A stretch of 8,135 nucleotides of DNA from assembly GCA_003155465.1 (NCBI GenBank), contig PMCR01000119.1, positions 1,742 through 9,876 of the forward strand, given 5' to 3'. This stretch comes from Myxococcales bacterium (lineage in GTDB: Bacteria; Myxococcota; Polyangia; Fen-1088). The first letter of the stretch is position 1, and the number at the start of each line of letters is the position of its first letter. The notes below the pieces were generated by a model, which was not told the origin of the DNA, searched no databases, and saw only the letters and a list, made by a program, of their open reading frames with translations. Of this stretch, positions 1 through 5,989 are shown one piece after another. The translations under genes and the position numbers were made by a program.

Positions 1-624
1 GAGCCCATGCAGGATGCGGGCTGCCGAGCGCGTGATCTTGCGCGTGACGAACGGTATGCCGCGCCTGGGAGATTCGTGGTTGAACAGAATCCCACAGCAG
101 ATGAAGAGGCCGTAGGCATCGCGGTAGTTCTGGCACAGTTGGTGGGCAAACACCTTGGCGCAGGCATAAGGGCTGCGCGGCCGGAACAAGGTGTCTTCGT
201 TCTGCGGCGGCGGCGACGAGCCGAACATTTCGCTGGAAGAGGCCTGATACAGCCGGCAGTGTGCACCCTTGTCGCGCACTGCCTCGAGCAGCCGCAAAGT
301 GCCCATTGCTACCGTGTTGGCTGTGTAGTCAGGCACGTCGAAGCTGACCCGCACGTGACTCTGCGCGCCCAGATTGTAGATTTCCGTCGGTTGGACGGTT
401 TGAATGATGTGGTTGATCGAACTCGCGTCGTCGAGATCGCCAAAGACCAGGCGCAGGCGGTAGTCGGTGCTGTGCGGATCCTGATAGATGCGATCGATAC
501 GTTCGGTGTTGAACGAGCTTGAGCGTCGGATGACGCCGAAGACCTCGTAGCCCTTGGCCAGCAGAAGCTCGGCCAGGTACGAGCCGTCCTGACCGGTGAT
601 TCCAGTGACAAGCGCGCGCTTCAT
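1..624 (-). CDS. gmd: GDP-mannose 4,6-dehydratase, N-terminal 208 residues (cut by window edge)
   Basis: This cytoplasmic NAD(P)-dependent short-chain dehydrogenase/reductase converts GDP-mannose to GDP-4-keto-6-deoxymannose, the precursor of GDP-fucose, GDP-rhamnose and related sugars for surface polysaccharides. Reading the minus strand from the ATG at 624 gives [20 protein letters not shown], with the glycine-rich nucleotide-binding motif G8-x-x-G11-x-x-G14. It continues with FGDLDD (61-66), YNLGAQSHV (83-91), the catalytic SSSE (129-132), and Y153-x-x-x-K157 of the SDR Tyr/Lys pair. [11 protein letters not shown] (179-189) is the family's substrate-loop signature. At the Thr position of the E. 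coli triad this protein has Ser130, a conservative change. A moderate Shine-Dalgarno (GAAGGG, 6 nt spacing) supports the start. The frame stays open to base 1. Full-length family members have about 320-370 residues, so over a third is missing here. It follows the unknown gene at 701-1936 in the same direction after 76 bp; co-transcription is possible but unproven. The family call is very secure. Confidence 0.96.
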   Translation of the reverse strand, partial: MKRALVTGITGQDGSYLAELLLAKGYEVFGVIRRSSSFNTERIDRIYQDPHSTDYRLRLVFGDLDDASSINHIIQTVQPTEIYNLGAQSHVRVSFDVPDYTANTVAMGTLRLLEAVRDKGAHCRLYQASSSEMFGSSPPPQNEDTLFRPRSPYACAKVFAHQLCQNYRDAYGLFICCGILFNHESPRRGIPFVTRKITRSAARILHGL

Positions 625-700
625 GGCGTTCCCTTCTCTTTGAACGAACTCATTGAGCTTTCATACCGCAACATCGCGAAATGGGCCCAGTTTTCCCCAC

Positions 701-1936
701 CTACTTCCCGCGACCTGGCGCCCTGCCCGGCCCTGCTCCTGCGTCGGCAGCGCTGCCATTCATGGCCTCACGGAGTGAGCGTTGGAAAGCCACCACCTTG
801 GCTGTCAGGGCGGTCAGCTCCTCCAGGGCTAGGGTGGCGTCCTTGGACTTGGTCGACACGCCCCCAACCTTGACGGTCGCCCCGAATGTGGTCACCACGA
901 AGATGCGAACGGCCTCGGCGCGCTCGGCCGGAAAGGCGGCGCCGTAGAGTTCGACCAAGTCGATCACGTCCCGGGGAGTCTGGCCGCGCAGCACGGATGT
1001 GGCCCAGGCGCCGAGAAACTTGGCCTGAAAGTTCCTAAACGTCCCCAGCACGGCCGCCGGGCTTACGCCCGGGAAAAAGCGGCCCCCGGCGAATGGCGCG
1101 TAGAATGCTTCGGGCGCCACCCGTCCAGCCAGCGCGCGCGACTGGGCCATGCGGTAGATGACCGTGGCTGCCGCGCCCGGATCCTCGATCAGGTCACGCG
1201 CGTCGCGCAGGGTCGTTCCGTTCTGCTGGAGGACATATCGGTTCTCGCGCACGTTGGCGAAGATTTCGCGTTGTGCGGGTGAGCCTTCTTCGACCTGGAC
1301 CACGCCAGCCGGGCCCGAGCCCACCCGCCACTCGCGCGCGATGACTTCCATGGCGATGCGGTAGCCTTCGATGAGAACCCGCGCAGGCGCGGCCCCATCC
1401 GAAAGAGCCCCTCCGGTGCCGACGAAATGCGCGACATAGGTGGCCAGACGGCCGGTCAGGGTCTGCACCAGGGCTTTGTCAGCAGCGGGATCGGCGGGTA
1501 GGCCAATCCACGGCAGGCGTGGGCGCGCTTGCACGCCACCGAAGGTCTTGGGCAAGGCCAATCCGATTCCGTAGGGCTGTCGCTCGATCCCCAAAACCAG
1601 ACAGGTCGGCTCCGCGGCATTGCGGCGCGCCGCTAGCGTGAAGGATTGGCCATCGGCGCTGGCCTCGCGGATGAACTGCTTGGCCAGGTAGGTTGTGCGT
1701 ACCATTTCGAAAGCGAAGCTCGACTCAAGCAGCCCGGGAAGTGGTTGCACCGCCTCATCTCTGATGCCCAGACGGCGCACGACAGGAAGTGCGCCGTCCA
1801 GTTTTCCCGCGACCGGCGCGAACAAGATGTATGAATCGGCGGGACCGAGCGGCTTGTCGGGATCGGAGCGACAGCTGCCTGTGGCCACGACCGCGAGGCA
1901 GGCGGCGAGTGGGAGGGATGGTCTGCACATCGCCAC
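701..1936 (-). CDS. Exported protein of unknown function, possible lipoprotein
   Basis: I do not recognise this 411-residue protein. It begins with a short hydrophobic export signal (residues 8-20, PLAACLAVVATG) followed by Cys22 in the context ATGSC. That resembles a lipobox, but the -3 residue is Thr rather than Leu/Val, so lipidation is only possible. The mature part is a mixed alpha/beta sequence without obvious membrane spans or repeats. From about residue 295 it becomes helical (the stretch around FRNFQAKFLGAW and the 370-395 region), and it ends in a Gly/Ala/Pro/Arg-rich tail. The start is uncertain. The coordinates use a GTG at 1936; an ATG two codons later (1930) is equally good. The purine-rich AGAGGG is 11 nt before the GTG, and AGGTGG lies almost against the ATG. 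The gene is divergent from the 1010-residue protein at 2170, so a shared regulatory region and a joint envelope role are plausible by position only. gmd lies 76 bp downstream. That the frame is a real gene is well supported by its length and its export signal. Confidence 0.8.
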   Translation of the reverse strand: MAMCRPSLPLAACLAVVATGSCRSDPDKPLGPADSYILFAPVAGKLDGALPVVRRLGIRDEAVQPLPGLLESSFAFEMVRTTYLAKQFIREASADGQSFTLAARRNAAEPTCLVLGIERQPYGIGLALPKTFGGVQARPRLPWIGLPADPAADKALVQTLTGRLATYVAHFVGTGGALSDGAAPARVLIEGYRIAMEVIAREWRVGSGPAGVVQVEEGSPAQREIFANVRENRYVLQQNGTTLRDARDLIEDPGAAATVIYRMAQSRALAGRVAPEAFYAPFAGGRFFPGVSPAAVLGTFRNFQAKFLGAWATSVLRGQTPRDVIDLVELYGAAFPAERAEAVRIFVVTTFGATVKVGGVSTKSKDATLALEELTALTAKVVAFQRSLREAMNGSAADAGAGPGRAPGRGK

Positions 1937-2169
1937 CTACTCTATCACCCTCTGACGCGATCGCGCTGCATCGCGGAAGGGCCGGCGGTGTGTCGTGCCG
2001 AATATTTGCGTCCTGCTCCTTCGCTCCTTGGGGCGCGCGTAGCCCAGTCTTGCTGGGCGGAGCGAGAGGGGCCAGGGGAACTGCGAGCGAGAGCGAGCCA
2101 GTCCCCCGCAATACAGAAGGCATTGATTTGTCGAACGAAGCCAACGAGGATCAAGCGAAGATCCTCGCA
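1937..2169. promoter_or_regulatory. Divergent intergenic region with RNA-type inverted repeats
   Basis: This spacer separates the divergent genes starting near 1936 (minus) and 2170 (plus), so it should hold both promoters. I cannot point to convincing -35/-10 boxes on either strand. Two structures are visible. One is a nested inverted repeat: the inner stem GCCCAG (2042-2047) pairs with CTGGGC (2053-2058) around a 5-nt loop, and the outer stem CGCTCC (2022-2027) pairs with GGAGCG (2059-2064), leaving an unpaired bulge. The other is the start-codon hairpin at 2145-2167, listed separately. The plus-strand frame of the downstream gene stays open back to 1789, but that stretch has no export signal, lies antisense to the unknown gene, and is not taken as coding. 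Confidence 0.4.
2145..2167 (+). promoter_or_regulatory. Perfect hairpin abutting the start codon of the 1010-residue gene
   Basis: CGAGGATC (2145-2152) is an exact inverted repeat of GATCCTCG (2160-2167), with the 7-nt loop AAGCGAA. This gives an 8-bp stem ending two bases before the ATG at 2170. The only Shine-Dalgarno-like bases near this ATG (GAGGA, 2146-2150) lie in the 5' arm and would be paired when the stem forms. As read they are 19 nt from the ATG, too far for normal initiation. The hairpin could therefore repress translation, or bring the site closer. Alternatively, translation may begin at the upstream in-frame TTG at 2128, which has AGAAGG (2115-2120) 7 nt before it; the stem would then lie in the first codons. 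The structure is certain as sequence; its function is inferred. Confidence 0.45.
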
Positions 2170-5100
2170 ATGCCCATACCCCGCGCCAGCGCTCGCCTTT
2201 GCCCGGCCCTGCTGACCGCGTTCCTGCTCGGGACCCTTGCCCTGGCTCGACCCGCGGCGGCACAGGGCGCCGCTGTGCTCCCTGACCTCGGCGCCCCGCC
2301 GGAACTCAGTGTAGAGGCCGCTGCGGTGTCGATGCTCCTCCGCTCCTACCTGAAACCTGGTGAACGCCACCTGGTGCCACGGCACGAGCTAGCCCTTGCC
2401 ATCGAGGCATTCACGGGCCGAGCCCCGCGCGGCAGCTTGGCGGTGACACAGGACCTGGCAGCTCGGCTTGTCGAGCAACTCGGCGCTGATCGGATCCTGG
2501 TCGCGCAGTTGCAGCAATCATCCAAGCGCCTGATGGCAACCGGCCTGATCTATGGTCCCGCAGGCAAGCGCGTTGGCCGTATCGCGGTGGGCGTGGCCCT
2601 GGGCGAGATCGGCGACATGGCTCGCCAGATCGCCCTGCGCCTGGCCCCGTCCATCGGGGCCACCGTCGTCGATGGCCCGGCCATAGGGCTGGCTGACCTG
2701 CGCCCCTTTGTGGCGGCACAGGAGGCGCTGCTGGTTGGCGACGCAGCCGCCGCGGCACGGGCCATCGAGGTCGCGCTGCCCAACACGGCCGCGCACTTGT
2801 CGGCCGCGCTTGACGTTCTGCGATCTTTGGCCGAGGAGCCTGGCTTGCCCAAGCCCACGCGCGTGCAGGCGCGCTTGCTGATGGGCGACTGGGGCGCCGC
2901 CGCTGAGCTGGCTGACGATGGGTTGGCGGCTGATCCCAAGAGTGTCGTCCTGCGTGCCGCGAAGGCGCGCGCCAAGGTCGCCCTAAGGGAGTTCGACGCC
3001 GCTGAACGTGAGCTCGACATGCTCAAGGGCGCGGGTAGCGTGCCGGCCGTGGTGGTGGCGAGGGCCGCGCTGGCCATCGAGCGGGGCGATCCTGTCGAGA
3101 AGCGCGACGAGGCGATGTCCCCCTTGTTGGGCCGGCCCGCCTCTGAGTGGCGACTGGCCCTGCCTCTCTTGGCCGCATCCGCACCCGGGACTTTTGGACC
3201 GCAGGTGGAGTCGGCTGCACTTGCGGCCGCGCAGAAACTAGCTCCGCAGGATCCAGGCCTGGCGTCCACTGTGGCTGCGCGCGCCTTGACCGCTGGCGCG
3301 GCGGTCAGTCAGGCCGCCCCTCTCATCAAGGTTCAGGACTTGAGCGCGGAACAAGTCAGGGCGGTTGGCGCTCGCCTGGACAAGGTGGGCGGGACCGACC
3401 CGGCAGCGGCGGCGCTGAGCCAGGAAATCAAATCACGCCAAGTCGAATCGGAACAGGCCCGCGCCTCGGCCCGGGGGCCGGAGAGGCCCGTGGGGCCGCC
3501 CTCGACGCTGGCGCGCAACCTGCACACCCTGCTGCAGAAGTTCGATCTGCTCTACGAACCGACGCTGACCGCGGTGACCATCGCGCCTTTGCCCGGAAGC
3601 GGCCAGCCGTTCTACTGGCCCTTCATGGTCCGGCCGGAGAGGCTTTCAGGCGGATTGCTTGAAGCTCTCATGCGCCCGCCCTGGGAGCTTTCCGCCTCAC
3701 GCTCGAAGATCCGCACCGAGGAGCTTGCTGCCAGCAGAGCCACGGAAGACGCGCTGGCGGTCATGGCGCACGACATGGGCGGCGAAGCCGTGCTCATGTA
3801 CCGCATTCAGCCGGCCGGGCTGGCCCCCTGGGTGAACGTCGACTTGATCCTATTTGACGTTGCCAAGCAGAAGGTGCACAAGGCCAGCAGCGCGCTCATC
3901 GGCCGATCCACCGGCCTGGTGATGGTCAATCCTTTCATCGTCGGCCTATTCGTGCTGGCGCTGATCGGATCGGTGGCGTGGGTGGTCGTTCTGTCGGTCC
4001 GCGGCGCAATCGTGGTACGCGTGCAGTGGGATCCGGATTCCAAGGAGGAGATGTTTTCGATTCTCATCTCACACAGCAACAAGACGCCGGTGATTGAGAA
4101 CCCCGCGGTCTACAAGAAGAAGCTGGACTGGCTGGGCCAACGCAAGCGGCGCTTCGAGGCTTGGCACGTCGAGCGCAGCACGACGTTTCGGGGCATTCCC
4201 AAAGGCAAGTACTTCGTTCACCTTTACGGTATCTACACACGCGGTCGCCAGGTTTTGGTCTTGAGCGAACCCTATGAGACGGTGGAGGTGGTTCCTCGCA
4301 AGACCGCGTTTGTTGCCTTCAACCTTGAGGCGTCCGAGGCGGAGTTCAAGATCGCGGTGGTCGACGACAACGGCGTGGTCGAGGGGGCACGCGTGTGGGT
4401 CGACCAGGATCGCGCCAGGGCGGTGGGCACGCCGAAAGAGGGCAATGTCACCCTGAAGGTGCCCAAGGGCTATCACATCATCCACGTGACAGCGCGGGGG
4501 ATAAATGTGGAACGGCCGTATCACGTGATCAAGGCCAAGGTCCACGAGATGACCATCAACCTGGTGTGGGAGCGACGGCAGGAGCACGTCTCGCGCGCGC
4601 TTGAGCGACAGGTAGACGACGCCCTTCCCTACCTCACCATGTCGCGCAAGCCGCAGGCCCCAGGCACCTCGCCGGGCGCAGCCACATCGGCCGGCCAGCG
4701 ACCGTCCGCCAGCCTGCACGCGGCGCCGCGTGCGACCAGCTCGGCCACCACGACGGCCGCGAGCAGCGACGCGATCGAGATCCCGTCCGCAGGCGCCGCC
4801 TCGGCCAGCCCGCCGGCAGGGAGCATTCAAGGGCCTCTCGGCCGCCCGCCGCAGGCGTCAGCCGCCCCGGCCAGAGCCCGGGCCGCGCAACCGACTCGCG
4901 GGCCGACGCCCAGCGCCCATCCGGCCGTCGCGCCCACAGTCCTCGCTCAGCCGGTTCCACGACCATCGCCTGCCCGGCGGCAGACAGCAACCACCGCGGG
5001 CAAAATGACTCTCCGACCGCTGGCCCCGCAACCGGTCACGCCGAGCCCAAGCGAACCGCCCGCGGATCTCGATGCGCCGGTCGACCTGGAACCCAATCCC

Positions 5101-5202
5101 GCCTTGCCCGTGGACCTAGGTGCGCCCGTCGATCTGGTTGGACCGTCGGGTGACGGTCCGGTCGACCTCGTGCCCCCCGCAAAGCCGCGGCGGACGCGCT
5201 GA
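2170..5202 (+). CDS. Large exported single-span protein with duplicated alpha/beta segments, PKG repeats and PVDL-rich tail
   Basis: This 1010-residue protein is of unknown function. Residues 1-31 are a classic signal peptide (Arg-containing start, hydrophobic LLTAFLLGTLALA, then ARPAAA before Gln32). Residues ~38-160 form an alpha/beta segment with GADRILV (105-111), reminiscent of TolB/CsgG/FlgO-type N-terminal folds. Residues ~165-430 are Ala-rich and helical, TPR-like without a clean consensus. Residues ~450-580 form a second similar segment (MGGEAVLMYRI from 536). One membrane span lies at ~589-611 (FIVGLFVLALIGSVAWVVVL). Two beta-rich repeats follow, marked by P677-K-G-K-Y and P765-K-G-Y, loosely PEGA- or carboxypeptidase-regulatory-like. 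From ~825 the tail is Pro/Ala/Ser-rich and probably disordered; it ends in one PADL and four PVDL motifs (964-1000) and a basic terminus. With an exported N-terminus and one span, the C-terminal third is predicted to be cytoplasmic; the basic KKKLDWLGQRKRR stretch agrees. The ATG at 2170 is chosen for its signal peptide; TTG at 2128 is the alternative. Confidence 0.9.
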   Translation: MPIPRASARLCPALLTAFLLGTLALARPAAAQGAAVLPDLGAPPELSVEAAAVSMLLRSYLKPGERHLVPRHELALAIEAFTGRAPRGSLAVTQDLAARLVEQLGADRILVAQLQQSSKRLMATGLIYGPAGKRVGRIAVGVALGEIGDMARQIALRLAPSIGATVVDGPAIGLADLRPFVAAQEALLVGDAAAAARAIEVALPNTAAHLSAALDVLRSLAEEPGLPKPTRVQARLLMGDWGAAAELADDGLAADPKSVVLRAAKARAKVALREFDAAERELDMLKGAGSVPAVVVARAALAIERGDPVEKRDEAMSPLLGRPASEWRLALPLLAASAPGTFGPQVESAALAAAQKLAPQDPGLASTVAARALTAGAAVSQAAPLIKVQDLSAEQVRAVGARLDKVGGTDPAAAALSQEIKSRQVESEQARASARGPERPVGPPSTLARNLHTLLQKFDLLYEPTLTAVTIAPLPGSGQPFYWPFMVRPERLSGGLLEALMRPPWELSASRSKIRTEELAASRATEDALAVMAHDMGGEAVLMYRIQPAGLAPWVNVDLILFDVAKQKVHKASSALIGRSTGLVMVNPFIVGLFVLALIGSVAWVVVLSVRGAIVVRVQWDPDSKEEMFSILISHSNKTPVIENPAVYKKKLDWLGQRKRRFEAWHVERSTTFRGIPKGKYFVHLYGIYTRGRQVLVLSEPYETVEVVPRKTAFVAFNLEASEAEFKIAVVDDNGVVEGARVWVDQDRARAVGTPKEGNVTLKVPKGYHIIHVTARGINVERPYHVIKAKVHEMTINLVWERRQEHVSRALERQVDDALPYLTMSRKPQAPGTSPGAATSAGQRPSASLHAAPRATSSATTTAASSDAIEIPSAGAASASPPAGSIQGPLGRPPQASAAPARARAAQPTRGPTPSAHPAVAPTVLAQPVPRPSPARRQTATTAGKMTLRPLAPQPVTPSPSEPPADLDAPVDLEPNPALPVDLGAPVDLVGPSGDGPVDLVPPAKPRRTR
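5058..5169 (+). repeat. PADL/PVDL short tandem motifs in the tail of the 1010-residue protein
   Basis: In the last 47 residues the four-residue motif P-(V/A)-D-L occurs five times: PADL at 964-967, then PVDL at 970-973, 980-983, 986-989 and 997-1000. The linkers are 2 to 8 residues of Pro, Ala, Gly, Asn and Glu. The codons differ between copies (for example GTCGACCTG, GTGGACCTA and GTCGATCTG), so the peptide motif is kept while the DNA has drifted. That favours selection on the protein over a recent slippage expansion. No function is known to me for such a bacterial motif. Confidence 0.8.
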
Positions 5203-5223
5203 GGCTGCTAACTCAACCTCCCC
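5203..5223. other. Short convergent gap without a visible terminator
   Basis: Only 21 bp separate the stop of the plus-strand 1010-residue gene from the stop of the minus-strand lipoprotein gene. The best inverted repeat is a 4-bp GAGG/CCTC pair with a 12-nt loop and no T-tract on either strand, so no intrinsic terminator can be called here. Transcripts from the two genes probably overlap, or end by a factor-dependent route. Confidence 0.5.
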
Positions 5224-5721
5224 CTACGGGTTGTCGTCGCCGGCGGATGTGGGGGGCTCGACGCAGTATTCTGAGCAATCTGTCGGGTACTTGCCGGCTA
5301 CGTAGTCGGCGCAGCTCATGGTTTGCGAGTTGCTTGGGTCGCACCAGCTCGGCGGCGAAAATCCCCCGGCTGACCAATCGGAGCAACTCATGGTTTGCAG
5401 GCTCTTGAGGCACGCCCGGTCCTTGCTCTCGTTGTAGATTGCCTTGAGTGAGCATCGATTTACCCGGGTGATGTTGCCGCAATTCTGCTTCTGCAACTCT
5501 GTCGTACACTCATCTACCGAGGTGTAGCTGCCGCCAAGACCCGACAGACGGTCAGACGACCCCTCGTCAACCTTACCGTCGGATGTGCAGTAGTAGGTTC
5601 TCTTGCAGGTAGCTTCCGCGTTATCAAAGCAGATGTCTGTTCCCGCCGAAGCGTTGGTGTCGCAGCCCACAAGGCCAGCTCCGAGAAGTCCAAGCATCGC
5701 GATGGTCAAAACGTCTCGCAT
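5224..5721 (-). CDS. Cysteine-rich lipoprotein with an internal duplication
   Basis: This 165-residue precursor starts MRDVLTIAMLGLLGAGLVGC, a textbook type II signal peptide with lipobox L-V-G-C, so Cys20 should be lipidated; Asp follows at +2. The mature protein has 12 further cysteines (31, 39, 45, 72, 81, 90, 104, 113, 127, 137, 149, 153), an even number that fits six disulfides in the periplasm or at the surface. The C-terminal part is duplicated: QTMSCSDW-SAGGF...C (109-127) and QTMSCADY-VAGKY...C (133-149), 24 residues apart. It ends in an acidic, Pro-containing tail. I recognise no enzyme family; it looks like a small disulfide-stabilised surface or binding protein. The ATG at 5721 is chosen because AGGAGGG stands 3 nt upstream and the signal peptide begins there; a longer frame to 5790 is open but lacks support. 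It is convergent with the gene at 2170 and divergent from the membrane protein near 5990. Its G+C is visibly lower than that of the gene at 2170. Confidence 0.88.
   Translation of the reverse strand: MRDVLTIAMLGLLGAGLVGCDTNASAGTDICFDNAEATCKRTYYCTSDGKVDEGSSDRLSGLGGSYTSVDECTTELQKQNCGNITRVNRCSLKAIYNESKDRACLKSLQTMSCSDWSAGGFSPPSWCDPSNSQTMSCADYVAGKYPTDCSEYCVEPPTSAGDDNP
5315..5398 (-). repeat. 12-bp exact direct repeat encoding QTMSC duplication
   Basis: CTCATGGTTTGC occurs exactly at 5315-5326 and again at 5387-5398, 72 bp (24 codons) apart and in frame. On the minus strand it encodes the start of each QTMSC unit of the Cys-rich lipoprotein. The sequence around the repeats has diverged at both DNA and protein level, apart from the C, D/S, AG and final C positions, which suggests an old internal duplication with the motif core conserved. 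Confidence 0.75.
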
Positions 5722-5724
5722 GTT

Positions 5725-5731
5725 CCCTCCT
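5725..5731 (-). promoter_or_regulatory. Strong Shine-Dalgarno for the Cys-rich lipoprotein
   Basis: On the minus strand AGGAGGG is followed by AAC and then the ATG at 5721. It is a near-ideal anti-16S match, and it decides this start over the longer open frame that begins at 5790. Confidence 0.8.
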
Positions 5732-5787
5732 AGATTGGTTTGCGGAACGGGGGAATTGTCGCCGATCTCGCTCTGCCCTACCAGTAC

Positions 5788-5810
5788 CATTCTAGCAGCG
5801 TTCTAGCATG
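5788..5810 (-). promoter_or_regulatory. Candidate promoter/operator: TTCTAGCA direct repeat with extended -10
   Basis: TTCTAGCA occurs at 5790-5797 and 5801-5808, an 11-bp period of about one helical turn. On the minus strand each copy reads TGCTAGAA. The copy nearer the lipoprotein gene gives TGCTAGAAT, which fits an extended -10 (TGn plus TAGAAT, five of six to TATAAT) about 60-70 bp before the lipoprotein start. No good -35 is visible 17 bp upstream. The pair could instead be a regulator site. The repeat is certain; its role as a promoter is tentative. Confidence 0.35.
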
Positions 5811-5989
5811 GCGTGCCGGATCGCGTTGTCAATGGATGAGTTCAGCAGTTCAGCACGGGCAGACGGTGCGCCCATCTCTCACCTGCCGTCGCAGCACTGG
5901 TGCCTTCTGATCTTCCGAACTACACTCGCATCGGGTCAGGGCGCGACCCAGCCCGGGACCCCGTACCACATCAGCCTCCTGTGATCCGT

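Noticed and set aside
7..522. 171-codon plus-strand open frame opposite gmd
   Set aside because: The minus strand here is unmistakably gmd; the plus-strand reading is its complement shadow.
1789..2169. In-frame open extension upstream of the 1010-residue protein
   Set aside because: It overlaps the divergent gene antisense, has no good start signal, encodes an Arg-rich sequence with no export features, and would bury the clear signal peptide at 2170 inside the protein. It looks like an accident of high G+C.
4069..4830. 253-codon minus-strand open frame inside the 1010-residue gene
   Set aside because: It is the antisense shadow of a strongly supported gene, with Arg/Gly-rich content and no family features.
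5058..5169. PVDL motifs as the eukaryotic CtBP-binding PxDLS type
   Set aside because: The Ser/Thr after Leu is absent, the context is bacterial, and no CtBP-like partner is present; the resemblance is superficial.
5800..5822. Sigma-54-like GG/GC elements on the minus strand (CGGCACGCCATGCTA)
   Set aside because: The spacing between GG and GC is 8 nt, where a sigma-54 promoter needs 10, so the match fails.
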